Source of the DNA: Roseococcus microcysteis
Lineage (GTDB): Bacteria > Pseudomonadota > Alphaproteobacteria > Acetobacterales > Acetobacteraceae
Length of the DNA: 64,000 bases
Assembly: GCF_014764365.1 (NCBI RefSeq)
Contig: NZ_CP061718.1
Coordinates: 3,674,501-3,738,500 of the forward strand
Reading direction: 5' to 3'
Made by a program: the position numbers and the translations under genes. The notes beneath the pieces were generated by a model that did not search any database, was not told the DNA's origin, and was given only the letters and a program-made list of their open reading frames with translations. Shown one piece after another: positions 15,707 to 23,953 of this stretch. Every line of letters starts with the position of its first letter. Position 1 is the first letter of the stretch.

Positions 15707-18000
15707 AGAAGTTTCTGATCGGCCTGCTGGCCGTGGTCGTCGCGCTGCCGCTGCTGGCGGTGGCGGGCTTCATGCTGTTCTTCGACGCCGATGCCTTCCG
15801 CCCGCGCGCCGAACGCGCGGCCAGCCAGGCGCTGGGCCATCCTGTCCGCATCGAGGGGCCGCTGACGCTGCGGCCTGCCCTCACGCCCAGCCTGGGCGCC
15901 AGCCTCATCACGGCCACGGGGGCGGATGGCGCACCTATCCTCTCCATCGAGGATGCCACGCTGCGCCTGGCCATCCTGCCGCTGACGCGCGGGCATGTGG
16001 AGGTGGACCGGCTGGAACTGACCGGCGGCGTGCTGCGCCTGGATGCCGCCGCCTGGGCCCGCGCGGCGGCGCCCGAGGCCGCCACCCCCGCGCCCAGCCC
16101 CGGCGAGCCCCGGGAGCCCATGACGCTCGACCTGCGCGCCGCGCGCCTCGCCGATTGGCGCGTGACCCATGCGGGCGAGACCTTCACCCTGGCCGAGGCA
16201 ACCCTCACCAGCCCCTCGGCCGGCGCGCCGCTGGCGCTTGCCGCGCGCGGCGAATGGCGGGCCACGCCGCTGGCGCTGGAAGGGGAGGTAGCCCCGCCCC
16301 AGGCCTGGATGGGCGCGGGCGAGGCGCCCTTCGCGTTGAACCTTACCGCCGCCGGGGCGCGGCTCGCGCTCGAGGGGCGCCGGCAGGGCGCGAATGTGCA
16401 GGGCCGGATTGCGGGGGATGTCCCGAACCTCGCCGCCCTCTCGCCGCTGGTCGGCCAACCGCTGCCGGCTTTGACCGGCGTGTCGCTGCGCGCCGAGGGG
16501 GCGCTGGAGGGCGGTTCGCCACGCCTCGCCAACCTCGAACTCCGCGCCACGGGCGGGGAAGCCATGGGCATCACCCTGGCCGGGCTGGAGGCCAGGCTGC
16601 CGGCCCTGGATGCGCCGCTGGAAGGAACCGCCCGCCTGACTTGGCGCGGCGCCCCTCTGGAAGTGGCGTGGCGTGCCCCGCCCACCGCCCTCATGGCGGG
16701 CCAGCCGGCCGAGATCACGGCGCGAATCGCGTCGGGCCAGGCGGTGATGACGGTCGCCGGGAACTGGCCGCAGGCGCTGCGGCTGGAAGCGAATGTGCCG
16801 GAGTTGGCCGCCCTTTCGCCCCTGGCGGGCCGGCCGCTGCCGGCGCTGACAGGGCTCGCGCTCCGCGCCGATGTGGCGCCGCGTGGGCAGCAGGGCGTGT
16901 CCATCAGCCGCTTTACCGCCGAATCCTCGGCCGGCGACCTGGGCGGCGCGCTGGAACTGGGATGGGCCGACCGGCCGCGTGTGACGGGGCAGGTGCAGTC
17001 GCGGCGGCTTGATCTCGGCGCGCTGCGCCTGCCGGCCGCGCCGGCGGGAACGCCCGCACCGGCCGCGCCAGCGCCGGCGCCCGCCGAGCCGGCGCGGCTG
17101 ATCCCGGCGACGCCGCTCGACCTCGCCTTCCTCCGCGATTTCGACGCCGATCTGCGCTTCATCCTGGCCGAGCTGGTGCAACCCGGCCTGACTGCCACCG
17201 CCGTCGAGGGCCGCTTCGTGAACGCGGCGGGTGAGGCGCGGCTGAACCCCTTCGCCGCCAATGTGCCCGGCGGGCGGCTGACCCTGCGCGTCGCGGCCGA
17301 TGCGCGGGGCCAGGTGCCGCTGGTGCAGGTGTCGGGGGGCGGGCAGGGGCTGGAACTCGCGGCGCTGCTGGCCTCCATCGGCACCCAGGCCCCCACGGGC
17401 GGGACGGCCGATCTCGACATGGATCTGCGCGGGCAGGGCGGTGATCTGCGCGCCGTGGCCGCGACGCTGACGGGGCACCTGGGCGTCGCGGTCATCAATG
17501 CCCGTCTGGGCGGCGGGCTGGGCCAGACCCTGCAGCAGCTCACGCCGCTGCTGGCGCCTGGCGCGCCGCTGGCCTGCCTCGCTTTTCGCACCGATGTGGA
17601 GCAGGGGCTGGCGCGCGTCACCACGCTGTTTCTCGACGGCGCGGCGGGGCGTGTGGCGGGGGAAGGGAATATCCGCCTCGCCGACGAGGCGCTGGCCATG
17701 CGGCTGCTGACCGATTTGCGCGTGGCCGGGCTGCGTGTCCGCGCCCCGGTGCCAGTGACCGGGCGGCTGATGGCGCCCCGGCTGGAGGGGGCGGGCCTCA
17801 TCGCCGGCGCCCTGGGTGGCGGCGGCATGCCCTCGCTGCCCGATTGCGCCACCACGCTGCGGATCGCGCGCGGCGGGCGGGACGGGCCGGTGCCCGCCAA
17901 CCCGACGCCCGCCACCACCGAAACCGCGCCGGCCGAGGGCGCCATCCCCGGGGCACCTCCCGCCGTGAACGAGCTTTTGCGCGGTTTTCTGCGGCGGTAG
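15703..18000 (+). CDS. AsmA-family protein (inner-membrane-anchored, periplasmic)
   Basis: This 765-aa protein has one N-terminal transmembrane anchor (about residues 4-27, FLIGLLAVVVALPLLAVAGF). It is followed at once by the AsmA hallmark of a short aspartate-rich link and a core like LGHPVRIEGPLTLRPALTPS. The long remainder is an alanine-rich repetitive beta region. LAGRPLPALTGL-like units recur near residues 250 and 385, then the AsmA C-terminal domain QTLQQLTPLLAPGAP is seen. AsmA-like proteins are thought to bridge the envelope and move phospholipids or affect outer-membrane assembly. It is translationally coupled to the pseudouridine synthase by a 4-base overlap. Confidence 0.85.
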   Translation: MKKFLIGLLAVVVALPLLAVAGFMLFFDADAFRPRAERAASQALGHPVRIEGPLTLRPALTPSLGASLITATGADGAPILSIEDATLRLAILPLTRGHVEVDRLELTGGVLRLDAAAWARAAAPEAATPAPSPGEPREPMTLDLRAARLADWRVTHAGETFTLAEATLTSPSAGAPLALAARGEWRATPLALEGEVAPPQAWMGAGEAPFALNLTAAGARLALEGRRQGANVQGRIAGDVPNLAALSPLVGQPLPALTGVSLRAEGALEGGSPRLANLELRATGGEAMGITLAGLEARLPALDAPLEGTARLTWRGAPLEVAWRAPPTALMAGQPAEITARIASGQAVMTVAGNWPQALRLEANVPELAALSPLAGRPLPALTGLALRADVAPRGQQGVSISRFTAESSAGDLGGALELGWADRPRVTGQVQSRRLDLGALRLPAAPAGTPAPAAPAPAPAEPARLIPATPLDLAFLRDFDADLRFILAELVQPGLTATAVEGRFVNAAGEARLNPFAANVPGGRLTLRVAADARGQVPLVQVSGGGQGLELAALLASIGTQAPTGGTADLDMDLRGQGGDLRAVAATLTGHLGVAVINARLGGGLGQTLQQLTPLLAPGAPLACLAFRTDVEQGLARVTTLFLDGAAGRVAGEGNIRLADEALAMRLLTDLRVAGLRVRAPVPVTGRLMAPRLEGAGLIAGALGGGGMPSLPDCATTLRIARGGRDGPVPANPTPATTETAPAEGAIPGAPPAVNELLRGFLRR

Positions 18001-18009
18001 GATGCGGGC

Positions 18010-18711
18010 ATGAAGCGTTTCTGGGACCATGCCTCCGTCGTGCCCGCGGCGGAGGGTTTCGCCGTGCATCTCGACGGCAAGCCGGTGCGCCTGCCCGGCG
18101 GCGGGACACTGGCCGTGCAGACCCGCCCGCTGGCCGAGGCGCTGGCCGCCGAATGGCAGGCGGCGGGTGGCGCCCGCGATGGCGAGATGAGCTGGGAGGA
18201 TGTGCCCCTCTCGCGCCTCATCGGCACGGCGGCCGAGCGCATCGCCCCCGCGCCGGAGGCCACCATGCTGGCCATCGCGAAATATGGCGAGACGGATCTG
18301 CTCTGCTACCGCGCCGAGGACCCCGTGCTGTCCGCCCGGCAGCATGCGGGCTGGCAACCCTGGCTCGACTGGTCGGCCGAGGTGCTGGGCGCGCGGCTGG
18401 CGGTGACGGACGGGCTGATGCCCGTGGCGCAGGAGCCTGCGGCCCTCGCCGCCCTGGCGCGCGCGGTGGCGCGGCTCGATCCGCTGCGGCTTTCCGCGCT
18501 GGGCGTGCTGGTGCCGGCGCTGGGCAGCCTGGTGCTGGGCCTCGCTGTGCAGCGCGGCGCGCTGGCGGTGGAGGAGGCGCACCGCCTCTCCATCCTGGAT
18601 GAGCTCTTCCAGGAGGAGCAATGGGGCCTCGACTGGATGGCCGAGGAGCGGCGCGAGAAGGTGGCGGCGGACCTCCGCCTGGCCGTCCGCCTGCTGGAGC
18701 TGGCGCCGTGA
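18010..18711 (+). CDS. ATP12-family F1-ATPase assembly chaperone
   Basis: This 233-aa protein is the bacterial homologue of mitochondrial Atp12, which binds the F1 alpha subunit during ATP synthase assembly. It is characteristic of alphaproteobacteria. Family landmarks are the FAVHLDGKPVRLP opening, LAEALAAEW, the central YGETDLLCYRA, and LDWSAEVLGARLAVTDGL. The C-terminal LSILDELFQEEQWG segment and its acidic and aromatic residues also fit. The gene is 9 bases after the AsmA-like gene and its stop overlaps the acylphosphatase start (GTGA), so all four genes from rluC form one transcription unit. Confidence 0.88.
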   Translation: MKRFWDHASVVPAAEGFAVHLDGKPVRLPGGGTLAVQTRPLAEALAAEWQAAGGARDGEMSWEDVPLSRLIGTAAERIAPAPEATMLAIAKYGETDLLCYRAEDPVLSARQHAGWQPWLDWSAEVLGARLAVTDGLMPVAQEPAALAALARAVARLDPLRLSALGVLVPALGSLVLGLAVQRGALAVEEAHRLSILDELFQEEQWGLDWMAEERREKVAADLRLAVRLLELAP

Positions 18712-18983
18712 CGGCGTTGCGGTTGCGAATCGCCGGCCGTGTGCAGGGGGTGGGCTTCCGCGATTGGCTGCAGGGCGAGGCGCAGCGGCACGGGCTGTCC
18801 GGTTGGGTCCGCAACCGGGCCGATGGCTCGGTGGAGGCCTTGCTGGCCGGCGAGACCCCGGCGGTGCAGGCGGTGGTCTCGGCCTGCCGTCTGGGGCCGC
18901 CGATGGCGCGTGTCACCGCCATCGAGGAGAGCTTCGCCGAACCGCCGGGCGAGCCTGGATTCCAACGTCTTCCAACGCTGTAA
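18708..18983 (+). CDS. acyP: Acylphosphatase
   Basis: This 91-aa enzyme hydrolyses acyl phosphates such as acetyl phosphate and 1,3-bisphosphoglycerate. The signature GRVQGVGFRDW contains the phosphate-binding Arg18, and GWVRNRADGSVEA contains the catalytic Asn36. GTG 18708 is taken as the start because it overlaps the ATP12 stop as GTGA and gives the family's usual length of about 90 residues. The longer in-frame ORF from 18621 would add residues with no homology. Last gene of the rluC operon. Confidence 0.92.
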   Translation: MTALRLRIAGRVQGVGFRDWLQGEAQRHGLSGWVRNRADGSVEALLAGETPAVQAVVSACRLGPPMARVTAIEESFAEPPGEPGFQRLPTL

Positions 18984-19217
18984 TCTCAAAAGCGCTTGCA
19001 TTTTCTGCTGCAATGCATCATGTGAGCCCGGTCAGCGGGGAAGCACCCCGCCCGGATCCGGCCGCGTGAGCGGCGCCGCGCCACGGTTCTCATCGTGGCG
19101 CCCAAGGTAGCCGAACTGCCGGATTCCCGATGCTCTCTCCCGGATCAGCCCAGCCACGCGGGGTGTCCACCCTGAACTTCGCGGCCCGTGACGCGGCGCC
19201 GCGCTGCTGGATTTATC
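18984..19217 (+). promoter_or_regulatory. Long structured leader upstream of the DEAD-box helicase gene
   Basis: This 234-base gap holds no ORF I can support. Near its left end is an AT-richer patch with TTGCAT at 18996-19001 and TCATGT 16 bases later, a possible sigma-70 promoter, plus a TTGCA/TGCAA inverted repeat (18996-19013). Farther down, GCGCCACG (19078-19085) and CGTGGCGC (19094-19101) form a perfect 8-bp hairpin. If transcription starts near 19025, the helicase mRNA would have a 5' leader of nearly 200 bases. That is a feature seen with cold-regulated RNA helicases. Regulation is inferred. Confidence 0.4.
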
Positions 19218-20566
19218 ATGACCACTTTCGCTGAAATGAACCTCAACCCGCTGCTGCTGCGCGCGCTGGAAGAGGCCGGTTACACCACCCCCACCCCCAT
19301 CCAGACCAAGGCCATCCCGACCGTGCTGTCGGGCCGTGACGTGCTGGGCATCGCCCAGACCGGCACCGGCAAGACCGCCGCCTTCGCCCTGCCCATCCTG
19401 CACCGCCTGGCCGAGACGCCGGGCCGCCCGCCCAAGGGCGGTTGCCGCGTGCTGGTGCTGAGCCCGACGCGCGAGCTCGCCAGCCAGATCGCCGACAGCT
19501 TCAAGGCCTATGGCAAGCATATGGGCTTTTCCGTCGCCACCATCTTCGGCGGCGTGGGCCATGCGCCCCAGCAGCGGGCGCTGGCCCGCGGCGTGGACGT
19601 GGTGGTGGCCACCCCCGGCCGCCTGCTGGACCACATGAACAGCCGCGCCGCGCGCCTGGATCACACCCAGATCCTGGTGCTGGACGAGGCCGACCAGATG
19701 CTGGACCGCGGCTTCCTGCCCGCCATCCGGCAGGTCGTCCGCGCGGTGCCGACGGACCGCACCACGCTGTTCTTCTCGGCCACCATGCCGCCCGACATCG
19801 CGAAGCTCGCCGCCGACATGCTGCGCGAGCCGGTGCGGATCGAGGTGACGCCCGTCGCCACCACGGCCGAGCGCGTGAACCAGCGCTGCATCATCCTGGA
19901 AGGCGGGCAGAAGCGCACGACGCTGGCCAAGCTGCTCAAGGAAGACGGCGTGGGCCGCGTGCTGGTCTTCGCCCGCACCAAGCATGGCGCGGACAAGATC
20001 GTGAAGTCGCTGGAGCAGGATGGCCTGCAGGCCAATGCCATCCATGGCAACAAGGGCCAGTCCCAGCGGGAACGCGCCCTGGCCGAGTTCAAGTCCGGCC
20101 GCGCGCCCATCCTGGTGGCGACCGATATCGCGGCGCGCGGCATTGACGTGCCGGATGTGACGCATGTCATCCAGCATGAGCTGCCGGAAGTGCCCGAGAC
20201 CTACGTCCACCGCATCGGCCGCACCGCGCGCGCTGGTGCTTCGGGCCAGGCCATCGCGCTGGTGGCGCCGGACGAGATCGGCCTGCTGCGCGCCATCGAG
20301 CGCACCACGCGGCAGAAGATCGACACCTCGGACATCCGCACGGACCGCTCCCGCCCGCTGGATGACCGCGCCACCCCCGCCCGCCCGCAGCGTGGCCGCC
20401 CCGGGCCGCAGCGCCCGGCCAAGCCCGCCCCCGCGGCGAGGCGCGTGGCGACCACCGGGAGGAGCGCAGCTCCGCCCCGCGCAGCTTCGTGAAGCCGGCG
20501 GGCAGCGAGGGGCGCCGCCGCCCGGGCGCGCCGCAGCAGCGCGGCTTTCTCGCGCGCGGTCCCTGA
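19218..20566 (+). CDS. RhlE-type DEAD-box RNA helicase; C-terminal tail frameshifted
   Basis: This ATP-dependent RNA helicase has a Q-motif, AQTGTGKT (46-53), PTREL (83-87), DEAD (156-159) and SAT (187-189). It also has IAARGIDVPDV and HRIGRTARA, so the helicase core is complete. RhlE-like enzymes act in ribosome assembly and RNA turnover, often in the cold. As read, the frame ends at 20492 after a tail running ATTGRSAAPPRAAS. One extra C in the five-C run 20428-20432 instead yields a typical basic tail (PRGEARGDHREERSS, then SEGRRRPGAPQQRGF) ending at TGA 20566, for 449 aa. That matches the direction of the other homopolymer losses. ATG 19218 gives MTTFAEMNLNPLLL. Confidence 0.85.
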
Positions 20567-20603
20567 GGTGGTACCGGCGGGGAGGTGACGTGAGCTTTAG
20601 CGA

Positions 20604-20649
20604 CTGATTCACCGCTCCGGCGATTCCGCCTCCGCGGATCAGGCGCTAG
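20604..20649 (+). repeat. REP-like 46-bp palindromic repeat, copy B
   Basis: The second copy of the element at 14670-14715, matching at 35 of 46 positions. The outer flanks CTGATTCAC and GATCAGGCGCTAG are almost unchanged. The right half of the stem has diverged (CCGCCTCCGCG instead of CCGCCGAAGGC), so its internal hairpin is weaker. It precedes the 2-hydroxyacid dehydrogenase start by 24 bases. Confidence 0.5.
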
Positions 20650-20673
20650 CCTGGGCAAAACCCAGGAGACGTC

Positions 20674-21627
20674 ATGGCCCCGCTTCTGCTTCTCTGGCAC
20701 GACAACACCGCCCCGTATCGCCGCGCCTTGGAAGAGGCCGGCGTGGCGGGGCGTTTCCGCATCCAGGAGCTGAAGCGGGCCGAGACGCCTGACGCTGCCC
20801 TTCTGGCCGAGGCGGAGGGGCTGCTCGCCTGGGGCGCCCCACCCGGCCTGTTGTCACGGATGCCCAAGCTGCGTTGGGTGCAGGCGCTGACGGCGGGCGT
20901 GGAGAACTGGATCGGCCGGCCTGATCTCGCTGCCGGCGTGACACTGTGCTGCGCGCGCGGCACCCATCGCGTGCAGATGCCCGAGAACATCCTGGGCGCG
21001 CTCTTCCACATCACGAAGCCCTATCACGCCGCCGCCATGGACCAGCGCGAATCGCGCTGGACGCGGCGCGTGGCGACGACCTTGGCGGGAAGGACGCTGG
21101 GCATATTGGGGCTGGGCGCCATCGGCGTGGAACTGGCGCGCAAGGCGGCCGCGCTGGAGATGCGCGTCATCGGCACCCGCCGCAGCCCCGGCGCCGTGCC
21201 GCATGTGGAACAGGTCTTCGGGCCGGAGGACACGGATGCCGTGCTGGCGCAGTCCGACTTCGTGCTGCTGCTGCTGCCCGCCACGCCCGAGACCGACAAC
21301 CTCATGAACGCCGCGCGAATCGGGCGGATGAAGCGCGACGCCTGGCTGATCAACTTCGGCCGCGGCTCGGCCATCGTGGACGAGGACCTCGTCCAGGCGC
21401 TGAAGGAGGGCGTGATCGCGGGCGCGGTGCTGGACGTCTTCCGCGAGGAACCGCTGCCCCAGAGCCACCCCTTCTGGACCACGCCCAACTGCGTGGTGCT
21501 GCCCCATATCGGCGGGCTCCACCCGGAGCGCGACAAGGTGGTGGCCGCCCTCTTCGCCGAGAATGCGCGGCGCCTGCTGGCCGGCGAGGCGCTGTCCCAG
21601 GCGGTGGACCCGAAGCTGGGTTACTGA
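20674..21627 (+). CDS. D-2-hydroxyacid dehydrogenase (glyoxylate/hydroxypyruvate reductase-like)
   Basis: This 317-aa NAD(P)-dependent oxidoreductase has a Rossmann motif [13 protein letters not shown] in the middle. The catalytic set typical of D-2-hydroxyacid dehydrogenases is present: Arg in [10 protein letters not shown], Glu in VFREEPLP and His in LPHIGG. The N-terminal substrate domain contains [14 protein letters not shown]. Overall similarity is closest in style to GhrA-like glyoxylate/hydroxypyruvate reductases, but the substrate is not certain. CCAGGAGA at 20662-20669 provides a ribosome binding site. The 3' end overlaps the convergent lipB gene by 7 bases. Confidence 0.85.
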   Translation: MAPLLLLWHDNTAPYRRALEEAGVAGRFRIQELKRAETPDAALLAEAEGLLAWGAPPGLLSRMPKLRWVQALTAGVENWIGRPDLAAGVTLCCARGTHRVQMPENILGALFHITKPYHAAAMDQRESRWTRRVATTLAGRTLGILGLGAIGVELARKAAALEMRVIGTRRSPGAVPHVEQVFGPEDTDAVLAQSDFVLLLLPATPETDNLMNAARIGRMKRDAWLINFGRGSAIVDEDLVQALKEGVIAGAVLDVFREEPLPQSHPFWTTPNCVVLPHIGGLHPERDKVVAALFAENARRLLAGEALSQAVDPKLGY

Positions 21628-22280
21628 GCGCTCTCGGGCTCGCCGAAGACCTCGTCCCAGGCGGATTTCAGCGCGCTGTCCAGCTCCTCCATGGTGGCCA
21701 GCACGCCGAGGTCGTGCAGGCTGGTCACGCCATGCTCGCGGATGCCGCAGGGGATGATGCCGCCGAAATGCGACAGGTCCGGCTCCAGGTTCAGCGCGAT
21801 GCCGTGCCATGAGACCCAGCGGGTGACGCGCACGCCGATCGCGCCGATCTTGCACTCCACATTGCCGGGCTTCACCACCCAGATGCCCACCCGGCCCTCG
21901 CGCCGTTCGCCGCGGATGTTGAAGCGGTCGAGCGCCCGGATCATCCATTCCTCCAGGCCATGGACATAGGCGCGCACGTCGCGCGGCTTCACCGTGCCAT
22001 GCGCCCGCGTCAGGTCCAGCATGACATAGGCGGTGCGCTGGCCGGGGCCGTGATAGGTCCATTGCCCGCCGCGCCCGGCCGCGAAGGCGGGGAAGCGCGT
22101 CTCGACCAGCTCCTCGGGCTTGGCGCTGGTGCCGGCGGTGTAGCTGGGCGGGTGCTCGACCAGCCAGACGCATTCCGGGGCCGTGCCGGCGCGGATGGCG
22201 GCCACGCGGGCCTCCATGGCGGCGAGCGCATCGGGGTAGGGGGTCAGGCCCTCGGAGATGGTCCAGGAGAGATTCGTCAT
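21621..22280 (-). CDS. lipB: Octanoyl-[acyl-carrier-protein]:protein N-octanoyltransferase LipB
   Basis: LipB transfers octanoyl from ACP to lipoyl domains of 2-oxoacid dehydrogenases and GcvH, the first step of lipoate assembly. The 219-aa product carries TYHGPGQ (His77), KIGAIGVR with the catalytic Lys144, WHGIALN, and IPCGI with the nucleophile Cys178. ATG 22280 ([11 protein letters not shown]) is preferred to ATG 22307, which adds nine residues and overlaps the likely tRNA-Leu promoter. It is divergent from tRNA-Leu and convergent with the dehydrogenase gene, and its stop lies inside that gene's last codons. Confidence 0.93.
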   Translation of the reverse strand: MTNLSWTISEGLTPYPDALAAMEARVAAIRAGTAPECVWLVEHPPSYTAGTSAKPEELVETRFPAFAAGRGGQWTYHGPGQRTAYVMLDLTRAHGTVKPRDVRAYVHGLEEWMIRALDRFNIRGERREGRVGIWVVKPGNVECKIGAIGVRVTRWVSWHGIALNLEPDLSHFGGIIPCGIREHGVTSLHDLGVLATMEELDSALKSAWDEVFGEPESAQ

Positions 22281-22288
22281 CGGGTCAG

Positions 22289-22317
22289 TTGAACCGGGCG
22301 GGATCATGCGCTACAGC
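22289..22317 (+). promoter_or_regulatory. Probable sigma-70 promoter for tRNA-Leu
   Basis: TTGAAC (22289-22294) and TACAGC (22312-22317) are separated by exactly 17 bases. This puts a transcription start about 6 bases before the mature tRNA-Leu 5' end. The -35 hexamer is close to consensus; the -10 is weaker. Confidence 0.5.
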
Positions 22318-22329
22318 CCCCACCGCGTC

Positions 22330-22415
22330 GCGGTCATGGCGGAATGGTAGACGCGCTAGCTTGAGGTGCTAGTGGGGGCAACCCCGTGGAAGTTCGAATC
22401 TTCTTGACCGCACCA
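22330..22415 (+). tRNA. tRNA-Leu(GAG)
   Basis: An 86-base class II tRNA. Acceptor GCGGTCA pairs with TGACCGC. The anticodon stem CTAGC/GCTAG encloses the loop TTGAGGT, giving anticodon GAG (codons CUC and CUU). A long variable arm, TGGGGGCAACCCCGTGG, is typical of leucine tRNAs, and the TTCGAAT T-loop is intact. The 3' CCA is encoded. Confidence 0.97.
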
Positions 22416-22441
22416 TTCCCTGCCCGAGGGGGCCCCCCTGG

Positions 22442-23623
22442 ATGCATGTCTTCGTCCTCAATGCCGGCGCCTCCGTGCGGACCGGGCTGGCGGGGGCGGA
22501 ACTTCGCATCCCAGACCCCGAGGCCTTCTTCGGCGCGCGCGGCATCAACACCGGCGACTTGCTGGTCTATGACGCGACGCTGCGGCACCTGGCCGCCACC
22601 AAGGTCACGCAGCTGGGTTTCGCCGCGGCCGGCGAGCGGAAGCACTGGCCGAAGGAACAGCCGGACATCACGATCATCCGTGGCTCCAACTACCTCATGG
22701 AGGGGTTGGACTTCGGCCATGTGGTGCCCCTGCTGCGGCACCTGACCGGGCCGGTGGTGGCACTGGGGGTGGGCGCGCAGGCCGCCTCCTACCGCCGCCT
22801 GAGCCTGCCGGAAGGCTCGGTCGCCTTTTGGCGCCTGGTGGCGGAGAAATCCGAGAGCCTGGGTGTGCGGGGCGAGTATTCGGCCGAGGTGCTGGCCGCG
22901 CTCGGCATCCGCAACACGCGCATCATCGGCTGCCCGAGCTTTTACCGATCCGGCGCACCCACGCGTCCCATCCGTCCCGTGCAGGCCCGCACGGGGCGCC
23001 TGGGCCTGACGCTGAACCGGCACCTGCAGGGCGAATACACGCCGAGCCAGGGCCTCTCCCAGATCGCGCAGCGGCGCCTCCTGGCCGAGGTGGCCCGGCG
23101 CCCCGGCAGCCGTCTCTACGCCCAGGGTGAGCGGGAGGAGATGCTGCTGGCCCTGGGCGCGCCCACGCGACGCGCGGAGCGGCTGCGGGAGGTGCTGGGC
23201 CTGCACGGCCTTGCCGACGACCCCCGCGTGGCGCAGCTGCTGGGGCGACACATGGCGGCCCATATCGACATCGACAGCTGGGCCGAGGATCTGGCGGCCC
23301 ATGTGGACATGGTGCTGGGGCTGCGGCTGCATGGCAATGTCATGGCGCTGCAACAGGGCATCCCCGCCATTCCCATCGTCTATGACACCCGCACGCGCGA
23401 GATGGCCGAGTTGTTCGAACTCCCCGCGATAGAGATGCAGCTCGCCGGCGCCATGGATCTGGACATGATGCTGGAGGGCGCGGATTTCGCGCCTTTCGAG
23501 GCGGCCTATGCGCGGAATTTCACGATCTACCGCGCCTTCCTGGAGGAGAACCGCCTGGCGCATCGGCTGGATGCGGGGCCGGCGCGGCAGCCCGCATTGA
23601 CAGGGGGCGGCGAAACCGCTTGA
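22442..23623 (+). CDS. Polysaccharide pyruvyl transferase family protein
   Basis: This 393-aa protein resembles the PS_pyruv_trans family, whose members add pyruvate ketals to sugars of exopolysaccharides or cell-wall glycans. Visible landmarks are the GINTGDLLVYDATLRHL opening and the central GVGAQAASY and ESLGVRGEYSAEVL. The later DMVLGLRLHGNVMALQQGIPA segment is the most recognisable family motif. No glycosyltransferase or export gene is adjacent; instead it sits between tRNA-Leu and tRNA-Tyr. This suggests an isolated insertion or a solitary modifying enzyme. The -35 element for the downstream tRNAs lies inside its last codons. Family is reasonably sure, substrate unknown. Confidence 0.75.
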   Translation: MHVFVLNAGASVRTGLAGAELRIPDPEAFFGARGINTGDLLVYDATLRHLAATKVTQLGFAAAGERKHWPKEQPDITIIRGSNYLMEGLDFGHVVPLLRHLTGPVVALGVGAQAASYRRLSLPEGSVAFWRLVAEKSESLGVRGEYSAEVLAALGIRNTRIIGCPSFYRSGAPTRPIRPVQARTGRLGLTLNRHLQGEYTPSQGLSQIAQRRLLAEVARRPGSRLYAQGEREEMLLALGAPTRRAERLREVLGLHGLADDPRVAQLLGRHMAAHIDIDSWAEDLAAHVDMVLGLRLHGNVMALQQGIPAIPIVYDTRTREMAELFELPAIEMQLAGAMDLDMMLEGADFAPFEAAYARNFTIYRAFLEENRLAHRLDAGPARQPALTGGGETA

Positions 23624-23625
23624 AG
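23597..23625 (+). promoter_or_regulatory. Probable promoter for the tRNA-Tyr/tRNA-Gly/tuf unit
   Basis: A perfect TTGACA (23597-23602) lies inside the 3' end of the pyruvyl transferase gene, 46 bases before tRNA-Tyr. The matching -10 at 17-base spacing, TTGAAG (23620-23625), is poor, so the assignment depends mainly on the -35 and on position. Confidence 0.4.
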
Positions 23626-23647
23626 GCGTCCGCTCTCGCCCGCGTGC

Positions 23648-23730
23648 GGAGGGGTGCCCGAGTGGCTAAAGGGGACGGACTGTAAATCCGTTGGCTTGCG
23701 CCTACGCTGGTTCGAATCCAGCCCCCTCCA
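23648..23730 (+). tRNA. tRNA-Tyr(GTA)
   Basis: An 83-base class II tRNA. Acceptor GGAGGGG pairs with CCCCTCC. The stem ACGGA/TCCGT encloses CTGTAAA, giving anticodon GTA. There is a long variable arm and a GCTGG TTCGAAT CCAGC T-arm. After discriminator A at 23730 the genome reads TATT, so CCA is not encoded. Confidence 0.96.
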
Positions 23731-23805
23731 TATTCCCGGCGCGAGCAGCGGGTGCCGTCCCGAACGGGGTGGCGCTCCTGGCGTGATGCAGGCGTCCGCC
23801 TCGGC

Positions 23806-23879
23806 GCGGGTGTAGCTCAATGGTAGAGCACCAGCCTTCCAAGCTGGCTACGGGGGTTCGATTCCCCTCACCCGCTCCA
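23806..23879 (+). tRNA. tRNA-Gly(TCC)
   Basis: A 74-base tRNA. Acceptor GCGGGTG pairs with CACCCGC. CCAGC/GCTGG encloses CTTCCAA, giving anticodon TCC (GGA and GGG codons). TAGCTCAATGGTAGAGCA is the standard D-arm. The terminal CCA is encoded. It lies 75 bases after tRNA-Tyr and 74 bases before tuf, the conserved tufB-locus order. Confidence 0.97.
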
Positions 23880-23953
23880 GGGTGGTGCTCCCGCTGAGTG
23901 GCGCTCGCGCGGTTGCGGTTTCAGGAACGATCATTCGCGGAGCGGGACCACAG

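Noticed and set aside
15238-18621. 1127-residue open frame antisense to the AsmA-like gene
   Set aside because: Arg/Gly/Gln-rich shadow of alanine-rich coding sequence on the other strand.
22330-23879. tRNA-adjacent integrative element
   Set aside because: No integrase, no direct repeat of a tRNA 3' end and host-like composition; only one inserted gene is visible.
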